The notes: a model not told the origin generated them from the letters alone. 26,922 nucleotides of DNA from Bordetella parapertussis (GCA_943324725.2 CALPMR020000009.1:1-26922); one strand, 5' to 3'; positions 14,540 through 24,495 are shown, numbered from the stretch's first letter. Numbers and translations are program-made.

Positions 14540-15460
14540 TTAGAGCTTGTTGGCGCCTGGCTCGACATGGCCCCGCAGGGGTGCGCGCCAGATCCACAGG
14601 GTCTGGCCCTCGGGCCAGAGCAGCAGCAGTCGCTCCTCCATCACCAGCGCCATCGGCTCGTCGGCGTTCAGGCCATCCACACCGGCCTCAGCCAGGGGCA
14701 GGCGCCGAAGTTCAACGCCCTCGCTGGCCGCGGCCTGGCCCAACACGGAGGACGGAATCACGGTGGCGCCTTTCCAGAGTCGCCGCCAGCCGGCGGCCCG
14801 CTCCCCGTCAGGGCGCTGCAGTTCAAGCTCAGAAGGATGGTCTGAATCGCTGGGTTTCAGGGGCTCATCGATGGCTCTGCGTCCCTGCAGGCGCCGGATC
14901 AAAGCCAGGGCGGCATCGGCGCCGCTAGGCCTCAGGTCACGGGCGTTCTCCTGGCTCCTTCCCACGGAATTGAAGGAACCCCGGCTGAGGAGAGAGGCCT
15001 TGGGGCCCTGGCTTCTGCTGGCCGGCCGGAAGCGGGACGGGGGGCTGGACGTCTGGGCTCCGAGCCGGCCAGGTGGCTTCAGGTCGGGGGGCGCCGGCGG
15101 CAGGCCGTTGAGCGGCAGGCCGCTGAGTGGTGGCAGGCTCAGCCCCGTCAGGTTGCCAGGTCCGGGTAGCGCCGCGCTTTGCAGCGTCTCTTCCAGTGGT
15201 TGGCGGCGGCTGAACAGCAGCAGTTCGGGGCTGTCGTCCGCCACCAGTTGGGGCTGGGCTGGCTCGGGCTGCCGCTGGGCCCTCAACAGGCGGTAGGAGA
15301 GCGCCAGCAGATGCAGCGCCACCGCGGCCAGCAGGGCGATCAGCAGGGGTGGGCGCAGCCCCCGCAGCGGCCCCAGCCCGAACGGCGCTGGGAGGGTCCG
15401 GACTGTGGGCCATTTCAGCTCGCCAGGCCATTTCGCGCTCAGGCGCCCCAGAGCTTTCAT
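14540..15460 (-). CDS. TonB-like single-span membrane protein, last gene of an Exb-type operon
   Basis: A 306-residue protein with a short cytosolic N-terminus (1-37), one membrane helix at about 38-58 (PPLLIALLAAVALHLLALSYRLL) containing His50, then a long Pro/Arg/Ser-rich stretch (65-200, with PPLSGLPLNGLPPAPPDLKPPG) and a small C-terminal domain (about 225-306). This layout, with a histidine inside the anchor, is that of TonB/TolA-type energy transducers. The C-terminus does not show the TonB receptor-binding pattern I would expect. Its ATG overlaps the preceding ExbD-like stop (ATGA), so it is translationally coupled. The longer frame upstream of this ATG is shadow sequence. Function as a transducer is inferred from layout and neighbours; the outer-membrane partner is unknown. 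Confidence 0.7.
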   Translation of the reverse strand: MKALGRLSAKWPGELKWPTVRTLPAPFGLGPLRGLRPPLLIALLAAVALHLLALSYRLLRAQRQPEPAQPQLVADDSPELLLFSRRQPLEETLQSAALPGPGNLTGLSLPPLSGLPLNGLPPAPPDLKPPGRLGAQTSSPPSRFRPASRSQGPKASLLSRGSFNSVGRSQENARDLRPSGADAALALIRRLQGRRAIDEPLKPSDSDHPSELELQRPDGERAAGWRRLWKGATVIPSSVLGQAAASEGVELRRLPLAEAGVDGLNADEPMALVMEERLLLLWPEGQTLWIWRAPLRGHVEPGANKL

Positions 15461-15846
15461 GGCAGTTGTAGCTCCAGGGGCAGCGGACTGGTGTTCAACC
15501 GTGCCAGCAGTTGCTGCACCGTCCCCCAGGGCACCTGGGGATCGCTCACCAGTCGCAGCCGCAGATCGCTGCGCCCGGCGGCGAGGCGCTGCAGCAGCGC
15601 GTTCAGCTCCTGGGGAGCCACGGCATGGTTCCACAGCCGCAGCTGCCCGCGGCTATCCAGGCGCAACAGGATCACCCCGGCGCTGGCGGGGCGCTGGGCG
15701 AGGCGTTGGGGGATCAGTGTCAGGGCCAGGCTGGCCACCACCAGAGCAGCGCCCATCAGGCCCAGAGCAAGCCCGTCGATCGCGCCGGGCAGGCCCGAGG
15801 TCGCACGGGGTCGGCTGGCCTGGTCGGGGGGGAAGGCGGGGATCAT
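15457..15846 (-). CDS. exbD: ExbD/TolR-like protein 2
   Basis: A 129-residue protein with one membrane helix (about 21-47, GAIDGLALGLMGAALVVASLALTLIP) and a periplasmic domain. Asp24 at the start of the helix, after Ile, corresponds in position to the essential proton-path Asp of ExbD (the FIDV motif). The periplasmic part has the ExbD pattern: VILLRLDSRGQLRLWNHAVAPQELNALLQRLAAG and then LRLVSDPQVPWGTVQQLLARL. Start and stop both overlap neighbours by ATGA. With an ExbB-like protein it should form a proton-driven stator. Of the two ExbD-like proteins in the operon this is the one with the acidic residue. Confidence 0.75.
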   Translation of the reverse strand: MIPAFPPDQASRPRATSGLPGAIDGLALGLMGAALVVASLALTLIPQRLAQRPASAGVILLRLDSRGQLRLWNHAVAPQELNALLQRLAAGRSDLRLRLVSDPQVPWGTVQQLLARLNTSPLPLELQLP

Positions 15847-16199
15847 GGCTTTGATGGCGGCGGCTGTTCCAGCAGCACCGGCCCGGATCCCAGCGAGCGC
15901 AACCAGCGCAACGAGCTGGAGATTTCCCCGAGCGGCAGGGCCGCCGAAGGCAGATAGTGCACCGCCGCCCTGCTGCCTTCGTGGCGCAGCAGGGCGGCGA
16001 GCCGCCCGCTTTCGATCGCCTGGCCACCCAGATACCAGTGCTGGCCAGGGGCCTGAACCAGCCATAGCGAGGCCGCCCCCTGGACGCTGCTCAGGGGCCG
16101 CGGCCGCGGCAGTCGCTCGTGGGCGATCTCCGGCAGCGCGGCCACGGCCCCGCAGATCAGCAGGGTGAGTCCCACCAGACATTGCAGCGCCAGGCTCAT
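15843..16199 (-). CDS. ExbD-like protein 1, lacking the membrane Asp
   Basis: A 118-residue protein with one N-terminal membrane helix (4-22, ALQCLVGLTLLICGAVAAL) and a periplasmic domain (GAASLWLVQAPGQHWYLGGQAIESGRLAALLRHEG, then VHYLPSAALPLGEISSSLRWLRSLG), the beta-alpha pattern of ExbD/TolR. No acidic residue lies in the helix, unlike the next gene. Its start codon overlaps the ExbB-like stop by ATGA, and its stop overlaps the next start the same way. Similarity is by layout more than by motif, so the assignment is less certain. It may be a non-conducting partner in a heteromeric stator. Confidence 0.6.
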   Translation of the reverse strand: MSLALQCLVGLTLLICGAVAALPEIAHERLPRPRPLSSVQGAASLWLVQAPGQHWYLGGQAIESGRLAALLRHEGSRAAVHYLPSAALPLGEISSSLRWLRSLGSGPVLLEQPPPSKP

Positions 16200-16708
16200 G
16201 GCTGGGCCGACTGCCGTTGCCGGGCCAGCTGCCTGTGCAGCTGGCCGATCTGCCAGTGCCGCAGTCCCTGGTTGAGGGCCAGGCCGGTGCTGGCCACCAG
16301 GCTGATGATCAGGCCCAGGGCCGTGCTCATCAACACCTGGCCGTAGCCCTGCAAGCTGGCTCCGGCGGGCAGGACGAGCTGGGATCCCAGGCTGGAGAGC
16401 ACCTGCATCAGGCCGATCACCGTGCCGATCAGTCCCAGCAGGGGGGCGATCAGGAGGGCGGCCTGCAGCAGCGGCTCCCCGAAGCACATCTCCAGATCCC
16501 AGTCCTCGAGCTGATCGCGGGCCTCGCTGGGGCCGCTTTCCAGCAGCCGCCTCCAGCGTTGCCGGTGGGACTGGCGCTGGCGCCACCACTGCAGCCACCA
16601 GCGGCAGCGGTCAAAACACACCGTCAGCACAGCGATCGACACGATCAGCAGCAAGAGGCCGATCGGGCCGCTCACCCCGGGAATCAGTCCATGGGAGGCG
16701 CTGTTCAA
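16196..16708 (-). CDS. exbB: ExbB/TolQ/MotA-type proton channel protein
   Basis: A 170-residue membrane protein with three hydrophobic segments: about 15-31, 83-105 (ALLIAPLLGLIGTVIGLMQVLSS) and 124-146 (QVLMSTALGLIISLVASTGLALNQ). The second and third match the MotA/TolQ/ExbB signature, with the APLLGLIGTVIG and STALGL motifs that line the proton path. It is shorter than E. coli ExbB (about 240 residues), with a compact cytosolic loop. The start is uncertain: TTG as given, or GTG eleven codons later; neither has a strong ribosome-binding site, and a HIP1 octamer (16711-16718) lies just before. It is first in a four-gene minus-strand operon, divergent from cysK. Confidence 0.85.
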   Translation of the reverse strand: MNSASHGLIPGVSGPIGLLLLIVSIAVLTVCFDRCRWWLQWWRQRQSHRQRWRRLLESGPSEARDQLEDWDLEMCFGEPLLQAALLIAPLLGLIGTVIGLMQVLSSLGSQLVLPAGASLQGYGQVLMSTALGLIISLVASTGLALNQGLRHWQIGQLHRQLARQRQSAQP

Positions 16709-16780
16709 GGGCGATCGCGCCTGAGCGAGCTGGCTTAGATGCTATGGGTTCGGAGGCCTGCGGGCCTGTGTCGCCATCGC

Positions 16781-16826
16781 TTGACAGCCTGGAGTTCCTG
16801 GCATTTCTTCTGTCGCTGACTAGGGT
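16781..16826 (+). promoter_or_regulatory. Candidate promoter elements of cysK
   Basis: A perfect TTGACA (16781-16786) and TAGGGT (16821-16826, TANNNT type) lie before cysK, but 34 nt apart, too far to form one promoter. TAGGGT alone, 43 bp from the ATG, is the more likely -10. Confidence 0.3.
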
Positions 16827-16868
16827 GCCGGCAGGATTGCTCCCACTCCTGCGTCCCCCCGTGACCCG

Positions 16869-17849
16869 ATGAGCTCGATCTATACCGACAACAGCCTCAG
16901 CATCGGCCGCACGCCTCTGGTGCAACTCAATCGGGTGACCGAAGGCTGCGGGGCGCGGGTGCTGGCCAAGATTGAGGGGCGCAACCCGGCCTACTCCGTC
17001 AAATGCCGCATCGGCGCGGCGATGATCTGGCAGGCGGAGAAGGATGGCCTGCTGGGCCCTGGCAAGGAGCTGATCGAGCCCACCAGCGGCAACACCGGCA
17101 TTGCCCTGGCCTTCGTGGCGGCGGCCCGGGGTCTTCCGGTCACGCTGACCATGCCCGAGACGATGAGCCTGGAGCGGCGCAAGCTGCTCACCGCCTACGG
17201 GGCCCAGCTGGTGCTCACCGAAGGACGGCTGGGTATGAGCGGCGCGATCGCCGCCGCCCGGGAGCTGGCTGATTCCGATCCGAAGCGCTACGTGCTGCTG
17301 CAGCAGTTCATGAATCCAGCCAATCCCCGCATCCATCACGACACCACCGGCCCTGAAATCTGGCAGGACACGGAGGGACAAGTGGATGTGCTGGTGTCGG
17401 GGGTGGGCACCGGCGGCACGATCACCGGCGTCAGCCGCTACATCAAGACCACCCTGGGCCAACCCCTCGTGTCCGTGGCGGTGGAACCGACCAACAGCCC
17501 GGTGATCCGCCAGACGATCAGCGGCGAAGCGCTCAAGCCTGGCCCCCACAAAATCCAGGGCATCGGCGCCGGCTTCGTGCCCCAGAACCTCGATCTGACC
17601 CTGCTGGATCGGGTTGAGAGCGCCAGCGATGAGGAGGCCGTGACGATGGCCAGGCGCCTGATGAAGGAGGAGGGCATCCTGGCCGGCATCTCCTGCGGTG
17701 CCGCCGCCGCCGTGGCCGTGCGCCTCGCCCGCGAGGAGAGCTACCGCGGCAAGACGATCGTCGTGGTGCTGCCCGATTCCGGTGAGCGCTATCTGAGTTC
17801 GGTGCTGTTTGAGGGGGTCTTCAATGAGCGCGGGCTGGCCGCTGTGTGA
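16869..17849 (+). CDS. cysK: Cysteine synthase A (O-acetylserine sulfhydrylase)
   Basis: A 326-residue PLP enzyme making cysteine from O-acetylserine and sulfide in the cytosol. PLP-lysine is Lys45 in [11 protein letters not shown]. The substrate loop is [10 protein letters not shown] (71-80), QQFMNPANP (145-153) is conserved, the phosphate-binding loop is [14 protein letters not shown] (178-191), and GISCGAAAA (273-281) and [10 protein letters not shown] (301-310) complete the signature. Length and motifs fit CysK, not CysM or cystathionine beta-synthase. It is divergent from the Exb operon. Ferredoxin follows 140 bp downstream on the same strand; sulfite reduction to sulfide is ferredoxin-dependent in cyanobacteria, so the neighbours may be linked. 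Confidence 0.95.
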   Translation: MSSIYTDNSLSIGRTPLVQLNRVTEGCGARVLAKIEGRNPAYSVKCRIGAAMIWQAEKDGLLGPGKELIEPTSGNTGIALAFVAAARGLPVTLTMPETMSLERRKLLTAYGAQLVLTEGRLGMSGAIAAARELADSDPKRYVLLQQFMNPANPRIHHDTTGPEIWQDTEGQVDVLVSGVGTGGTITGVSRYIKTTLGQPLVSVAVEPTNSPVIRQTISGEALKPGPHKIQGIGAGFVPQNLDLTLLDRVESASDEEAVTMARRLMKEEGILAGISCGAAAAVAVRLAREESYRGKTIVVVLPDSGERYLSSVLFEGVFNERGLAAV

Positions 17850-17989
17850 GAGACGGGGGGCGCTGGTTGGAGCAGGTCTGGTCTGCCGTCGGGCTGTTCA
17901 GCCTGTCAGCAGCTGATGACCCGGTGATCGGCGATACAGATGGGGCCGCATGACTGATCTGACATGGGTGAAGAAACCAGTGGATCCCC

Positions 17990-18271
17990 ATGGCCAGCTA
18001 CACGATCAGCCTCAAGGACGGTGTCAGTTTCAGCTGCGCTGATGACACTTACATCCTCGATGCCGCCGAGGAACAGGGGATTGACTTGCCCTATTCCTGC
18101 CGCGCCGGAGCCTGCAGCACCTGTGCCGGCAAGATTCTGTCCGGCAGTGTGGATCAATCGGATCAGAGTTTCCTCGACGATGATCAGATCGCCGAAGGTT
18201 TTGCTTTGCTCTGTGTCAGTTATCCCACGTCTGACTGCACCATTCAGGCTGAGGTGGAAGACGAACTCTGA
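17990..18271 (+). CDS. petF: Plant-type [2Fe-2S] ferredoxin
   Basis: A 93-residue soluble electron carrier. Cluster ligands are Cys37, Cys42, Cys45 ([14 protein letters not shown]) and Cys75 ([12 protein letters not shown]). The acidic C-terminus EVEDEL and the SFLDDDQI loop are typical of photosynthetic ferredoxins docking with photosystem I and FNR. Length, about 97 in the family, is normal. The N-terminus ([11 protein letters not shown]) fits the family. Which ferredoxin paralogue it is cannot be settled; canonical PetF has YKV/YTV at this position. It ends 3 bp before the convergent glutathione reductase stop, so no terminator separates the two. Confidence 0.93.
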   Translation: MASYTISLKDGVSFSCADDTYILDAAEEQGIDLPYSCRAGACSTCAGKILSGSVDQSDQSFLDDDQIAEGFALLCVSYPTSDCTIQAEVEDEL

Positions 18272-18274
18272 GGT

Positions 18275-19645
18275 TCAGTTCGGCATGGTCACGAACTCCT
18301 CGGCCACCGAGGGGTGCAGGGCCATGGTGCGATCGAAGTCGGCCTTGGTGGCCCCCATGCCCAGGGTGATGGCCGCCATCTGAATGATCTCAGCGCTGTG
18401 TTCGCCCACCATGTGGACGCCGAGAATCCGGCCGCTCTCGGCCTCGGTGATCAATTTGAGCAGCACCTTCTCGCCCCGCTGTGGCAGGGCCTGGGCCATG
18501 GAACGGAACCGGGCCCGGTGCACCTTCACCGCTTCGCTGCCATAGCGCTCCAGGGCCTCTTCCTCCGTCAGTCCCACGGAGGCCAGTTCAGGCTGGGTGA
18601 ACACGGCACTGGCCACGAGGCTGTAATCCACCTGCCGCGGCCGGTTGCCGTAGACGCTGTCGGCGAAGGCCCTGCCCTCATCCACCGCCACCGGCGTCAG
18701 GTTGATCCGGTCGGTGACATCGCCCAGGGCGTGAATGTGGGGCACGTTGGTGCGCAGCTCAGCATCCACGGCGATGCGGCCGCCCTGCTGCTCAATGCCG
18801 GCTGCCTCCAGGTCAAGGCCTTCCAGCAAGGGCCGGCGACCGGTGGCCAGCAACACACCTCCGCCGCTGAACACCTCGCCGGTTTCGGTTCTCAGCCGCA
18901 GGTCACCGGGCTCACCTTCAATCGCCGCCGGGCTCTGGCCGAAGCGGATGTCGATGCCGGCAGCCTCCATGCCCTCCTGAACCGCCCTGGAGGCTTCGCG
19001 GTCGAAGCCCCGCAACAGGTGATCGCCCCGCACCAGCTGGGTGACGGCCACCCCCAGGCCGCTCAGAATCCCGGCGAACTCACAGGCGATGTACCCGGCT
19101 CCCACCACCACCACGTTCTCGGGGAAGGTTGCCAGCTCGAACAGGTCGTCACTGACCCAGCCCAGCTCCGCCCCCGGGATGGCCGGACGCTGGGGGCGGC
19201 CGCCGACGGCGATCAGGATGCGCTCGCCCTGGAGGTGTCTGGTCTGGCCGCCGCGCTCTGTGATCAGCAGCCGGTGGGGAGTTTCAAAGCTTCCCCAGCC
19301 ATGGATCAGCTGCACCCCGGCTTTTGTCAGCGAAGCCGTGTGGAGTTGGTTGAGGCGATCCACCTCGGCGCGCACGTTGGCCAGCAACAGCGAGGGATCA
19401 CAGCGCCAATGGGCCCCGTCACCCTCCAGAATCCAGCCGTAGCTGGCGGCATCGGCCAACTGCTGGCCGCAGGCCGAGCCATACACCAACAGTTTCTTGG
19501 GAACGCAGCCGCGGATCACACAGGTGCCGCCGACGCGGTCCCCCTCCAGGATCGCCACCTTGGCGCCATGGGAGGCGGCCCGCTTGGCGGCGGCCAGGCC
19601 CCCTGAGCCGGCGCCGATCACGATCAGATCGAAGCTGTCATCCAT
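18275..19645 (-). CDS. gor: Glutathione-disulfide reductase
   Basis: A 456-residue flavoenzyme reducing glutathione disulfide with NADPH. The FAD-binding GAGSGG (11-16), the redox disulfide Cys42/Cys47 in GGTCVIRGCVPKK, and the nucleotide-binding VVVGAGYIACEFAGILSGLG are visible. The following LVRGDHLLRGFD carries arginines suited to NADPH. The dimer domain is VFTQPELASVGLTEEEA, and catalytic His444 with Glu449 lies in HPSVAEE at the C-terminus. The ATG used begins directly at the FAD fold; an upstream frame would add 41 implausible residues. No ribosome-binding site is visible. With the GST-family gene and cysK in the same window it suits a thiol-redox role. Confidence 0.94.
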   Translation of the reverse strand: MDDSFDLIVIGAGSGGLAAAKRAASHGAKVAILEGDRVGGTCVIRGCVPKKLLVYGSACGQQLADAASYGWILEGDGAHWRCDPSLLLANVRAEVDRLNQLHTASLTKAGVQLIHGWGSFETPHRLLITERGGQTRHLQGERILIAVGGRPQRPAIPGAELGWVSDDLFELATFPENVVVVGAGYIACEFAGILSGLGVAVTQLVRGDHLLRGFDREASRAVQEGMEAAGIDIRFGQSPAAIEGEPGDLRLRTETGEVFSGGGVLLATGRRPLLEGLDLEAAGIEQQGGRIAVDAELRTNVPHIHALGDVTDRINLTPVAVDEGRAFADSVYGNRPRQVDYSLVASAVFTQPELASVGLTEEEALERYGSEAVKVHRARFRSMAQALPQRGEKVLLKLITEAESGRILGVHMVGEHSAEIIQMAAITLGMGATKADFDRTMALHPSVAEEFVTMPN

Positions 19646-20022
19646 GGCGTGCGTACGGGCGGCGTGAGACGGGAGGGCGCAGAAAACAGCAGGCGTGGGC
19701 GGAGAACAGCCTGCGCCGGGAGCGCAGTGCTGATTGTGCTCCCTCTTCGTGCCCGAACGAGGCTCCACGGTCGATCTCCGTTTGAGGCATCGCCGCTGGG
19801 CAACCCGCTCTGGACAGGCGAGAGGAACGATCAGGCCCAGGAGGGCAGCAGCCGCATCAGTCTGTGGGGCGAGCTCAGCACCAACAAGAGCTTGAAGTCC
19901 TCCGCCCCGGGGAGGACTTCAAGCTCTTGGCTTTCGCTGGATGTGGGCGTCCTGGATCTGGCTTCCTTTGCAGTGAGCAGATTCAGTCGGGCCCCGAGGC
20001 TGTCCGGGTGTGTCGTCACCAG
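19646..20022. other. Gap between gor and the PII gene, holds a long hairpin
   Basis: No gene is supported. The region contains the leader of gor on the minus strand and the 19-bp hairpin listed next. Open frames across it are short and lie on top of the palindrome. Confidence 0.6.
19885..19929. other. 19-bp perfect hairpin between gor and the PII gene
   Basis: Arms 19885-19903 and 19911-19929 are perfect reverse complements (beginning CAAGAGCTTG and ending CAAGCTCTTG) around a 7-nt loop GCCCCGG. No T-tract follows on either strand. It lies about 240 bp upstream of gor and about 95 bp past the amt-PII terminator. It could be a backup terminator, a leader structure of gor, or a small mobile or palindromic element. 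Confidence 0.85.
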
Positions 20023-20052
20023 AAAAAAAGCCTCCCAGGAAACCTGGGAGGC
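20023..20052 (-). terminator. Intrinsic terminator of the amt-PII operon
   Basis: On the minus strand a perfect 10-bp stem (GCCTCCCAGG / CCTGGGAGGC) with a 3-nt loop is followed by seven T residues, 57 bp after the PII stop. Confidence 0.95.
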
Positions 20053-20109
20053 GGGTAGCAGGGCTGTAGGTCTTCGTTGTCGATGACAAGCCCTTCAAAG
20101 GGGACCCGT

Positions 20110-21932
<1,823 letters not shown>

Positions 21933-21993
21933 GAGGGGGAAAACCTCTCAAGAGTTCACTTGGCTACGTTGCGCCCCAACGGGGGGCTTGCTC

Positions 21994-22009
21994 TGTAACA
22001 AGGGAAACA
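21994..22009 (-). promoter_or_regulatory. NtcA-like site upstream of amt
   Basis: TGTA-N8-AACA on the plus strand (GTT-N8-TAC on the minus strand), seven of eight bases of the NtcA consensus TGTA-N8-TACA, centred about 70 bp before the amt ATG. No good TANNNT was found at the usual 22-23 nt from it. amt is a classic NtcA target, so the site is plausible but unproven. Confidence 0.4.
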
Positions 22010-22538
22010 TTTTCGCCCATCGCCCCGGGATCCTGACCTGGTGCTGTTTTCGCAACCCCAGCGGCATTCGACAACCGGCTGAAGCGAATCAGCTGGTTAC
22101 TGGCCTGAATCAGCCAGTAGTCCTGTGACTGAAGCTATGCATCGAATCGGTGGGCTAGTAGGTGTTCGTCTGTAAGGCTGGCTGCAGATTGTCCTGGGAG
22201 CCTGTTGTGTGCCGTATCACCACAAGGTGAGGCTTCGTGATCGAGGGAAATCGTTGCAGGGATTCGCTGAGTTCTTCTGCAGTCCATTGAATTTGAGCTT
22301 TCCGCTGGAGGTGCGATGGCGTCAGTGTCAGGCCAAGTTGCGATTTTAAACTCCTCAACATGAACCACTGAAAATATTTCCTGGTTCTGATGCTCGGAGC
22401 CTGGTTTGGCTCTGTGAAGCAAGCAGGCTTGCCGGTGCTGTCCCGGCAGCCTTTCCCCCAGTAATGTCCCGCACCGGTTGGGCCCAGGTCCATCCCACAC
22501 CCATGGGGGCCAGGCCTGTCCCTGCGCTGGAGGACGGC
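22010..22538. other. Divergent intergenic region amt / GST, no gene supported
   Basis: About 530 bp. The stretch 22140-22400 is less GC-rich than the surroundings. Open frames on both strands lack domains and ribosome-binding sites. A small GCAAGC/GCTTGC inverted repeat lies at 22419-22432. Confidence 0.5.
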
Positions 22539-23876
22539 ATGCCGGCCCCAGCCCATTCCCGCTTGCGCCAGGATTGCTGCCGATCAACGTGGCCTTCCGC
22601 CTTGCAGAGCCATCAGCCACCTGAGCCCCTCAGCTTTGAGGCCCTGGAACGGTTGGCGGCGCCGGAACCTGACCTGGTCCATGGCCCCACCACCGCCCGG
22701 GCGCTGCTGCGGCTGTTCGGCCACTCGGAGCAGGCGGTGCGCGTCACCCTCTACCGCGATCACCACGCCTGGTGTCCCTATTGCCAGAAGGTGTGGCTGT
22801 GGCTGGAGGAGCGGCGCATTCCCTATCGCATCCGCAAGGTGACGATGTTCTGCTACGGCGAAAAGGAACGCTGGTTCACCCGGCTGGTTCCCTCCGGCAT
22901 GTTGCCGGCGCTGGAGCTGGACGGTCGCCTGATCACCGAGAGCGATCGCATTCTGGAGGCCCTGGAGCGGGCCTTCGGCAGCCTTGGACCCGCCATGCAG
23001 GAGCCGCGGGTGATGCAGCTGCGGCAGCTGGAGCGCCTGCTGTTCAGGGCCTGGTGCCAGTGGCTGTGCGTGCCTGGCCTGGGCGAAGCAGCAGAGCAGC
23101 GTGCCAGGGAGAACTTCGATCGCTATGCAGCGGCGATGGACGAGGCGATCGAGACGGGGCCGGGTCCTTTTCTGCTGGGGGATCTGAGCAGTGCCGATGT
23201 GGTGTTCGTGCCCTATGTGGAACGGATGAATGCCAGCCTGGCCTACGAGAAGGGTTATCTGCTGCGCCGCCAACATCGGGGGATCGATCAGTGGCTCACC
23301 GCCCTGGAGCAGCGGCCGACCTACCTGGGCACCCAGAGCGATTTCCACACTCACGCCCACGACCTGCCGCCTCAGATGGGGGGCTGCCATCCCAACGGCT
23401 GTGTTGAGCAACGGCTCCTGGCCGACCGCATCGACCAGGGCCCCTGGCCGATCGTGGCCGGCGACCAGCCGGATCCGGAAACCAGCCAGGTCGAACCAGC
23501 GGACGCCGCAGCCCTGGCCCTGGCCAGGGTTCTGAAGCATCGCTCCACTCTGTTGCAGCGCAACCCCCTGGGGCAGCACTTTGCGCTGCCGCTGCGCTGC
23601 GCCCTCACCGCCCTGATCCATGGCTGCCCCTGCCCGCCACCGGCGGGGTCAGCCCCGGCACTGCGCTACTTGCGCGATCGCATCAGTGTGCCCCGGGACA
23701 TGCCCCTGCATGCGGCTCGCCGTCTGCGAGCTGCGCTGGAGGCCACCGCCTGCCTGGATCCGGAGGCGGCCGCAGACCAGGGACCACCCCTGCCTCGCCA
23801 GCATCGGCGCGATCAGGATCCGCTGCCGTTCCTGAGCCAGCAGCCCGCTGGAACTGCGGCCACGATTTCGGCCTGA
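22539..23876 (+). CDS. Glutathione S-transferase family protein
   Basis: About 445 residues. A glutaredoxin/GST-type N-terminal domain starts near residue 68 (VRVTLYRDHHAWCPYCQKVWLWLEERRIPYRI) with the CPYC motif (79-82 from this start), followed by VPSGMLPALELDGRLITESDRILEAL, the glutathione-binding part. A helical GST C-terminal domain (about 165-270: FLLGDLSSADVVFVPYVERMNASLAY) follows. The last 150 residues, beyond a normal GST, are a cyanobacterial extension with a PQMGGCHPNG motif. The ATG chosen has GGAGG five bases upstream; a longer frame begins at 22464. The CPYC pair suggests glutaredoxin-like or thiol-transfer chemistry. The exact substrate is unknown. Confidence 0.85.
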   Translation: MPAPAHSRLRQDCCRSTWPSALQSHQPPEPLSFEALERLAAPEPDLVHGPTTARALLRLFGHSEQAVRVTLYRDHHAWCPYCQKVWLWLEERRIPYRIRKVTMFCYGEKERWFTRLVPSGMLPALELDGRLITESDRILEALERAFGSLGPAMQEPRVMQLRQLERLLFRAWCQWLCVPGLGEAAEQRARENFDRYAAAMDEAIETGPGPFLLGDLSSADVVFVPYVERMNASLAYEKGYLLRRQHRGIDQWLTALEQRPTYLGTQSDFHTHAHDLPPQMGGCHPNGCVEQRLLADRIDQGPWPIVAGDQPDPETSQVEPADAAALALARVLKHRSTLLQRNPLGQHFALPLRCALTALIHGCPCPPPAGSAPALRYLRDRISVPRDMPLHAARRLRAALEATACLDPEAAADQGPPLPRQHRRDQDPLPFLSQQPAGTAATISA

Positions 23877-23928
23877 ACCGGCAGCAGAACGGCCCTAATC
23901 TGCAGGAAACGGTGCGGCTGGGCTGACC

Positions 23929-24495
23929 ATGAATCGATCCCCCTGGGCGTTGACCACGGTCGCTGCTCTGGTGGCGGGCTCGCTTGCCGTCACGGCTGCT
24001 GCCGGCCTGGCACCGGCTCGCTCCATGGAGTTGCGTGGCTCCACCTACTTCGTCAAGGCTCCGTGGAAAGCCGAGCTGATCACCTATTACGACAACACCG
24101 GTGATCCATCGGCGCTGTACTACCTCACCATCAGCCTCGATCCCCAGGCCGGCGCTTCGCTCGGGCGGCTCACGATCCAGCAGACCCGAGGTGCCGACTG
24201 GAATTTCCCCTTTGCGCCCGAGCGCACCCGTGCCTTTCTGGGGCGTCCGCGCCGGGAGGGGACAGCCATCCCGGTTCAGGCCACCTTTGCGCAGCGGGAG
24301 CGGCTGATCACCGTCGATTTCCCGGAGCCGCTGGCTCCGGGCAGCACGGTCACCGTCGAGCTCAAACCCTGGTACAACCCGGTCACGTCGGACACCTATC
24401 TGTTTCAGGTCACGGCCTGGCCGGCAGGTCCCCAGCCGGTGGCCAGCCCCATCGGTCCGGCCACCCTGCGGATCTACGACCGTTTCCCCTGGTGA
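23929..24495 (+). CDS. DUF2808 domain-containing exported protein
   Basis: A 188-residue protein with a signal peptide (about 1-33, hydrophobic LTTVAALVAGSLAVTAAAGLAPA). The rest matches the cyanobacterial DUF2808 pattern: STYFVKAPWKAELITYYDNTGDPSALYYLTISLDPQAGASLGRLTIQQ, then ITVDFPEPLAPGSTVTVELKPWYNP, then TYLFQVTAWPAGPQPVASPIGPATLRIYD. Function is not known; all-beta secreted. It starts 52 bp after the GST-family gene and could share its transcript. Confidence 0.88.
   Translation: MNRSPWALTTVAALVAGSLAVTAAAGLAPARSMELRGSTYFVKAPWKAELITYYDNTGDPSALYYLTISLDPQAGASLGRLTIQQTRGADWNFPFAPERTRAFLGRPRREGTAIPVQATFAQRERLITVDFPEPLAPGSTVTVELKPWYNPVTSDTYLFQVTAWPAGPQPVASPIGPATLRIYDRFPW

Noticed and set aside
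18314..19606. 430-residue frame antisense to gor
   Set aside because: His/Gln-rich shadow of a well-supported flavoenzyme gene.
22135..22620. Minus-strand frames between amt and the GST gene
   Set aside because: No domain or ribosome-binding site; they overlap the GST start.
22584..23621. 345-residue frame antisense to the GST-family gene
   Set aside because: No domain, and the plus strand has the CPYC motif and good GST pattern.
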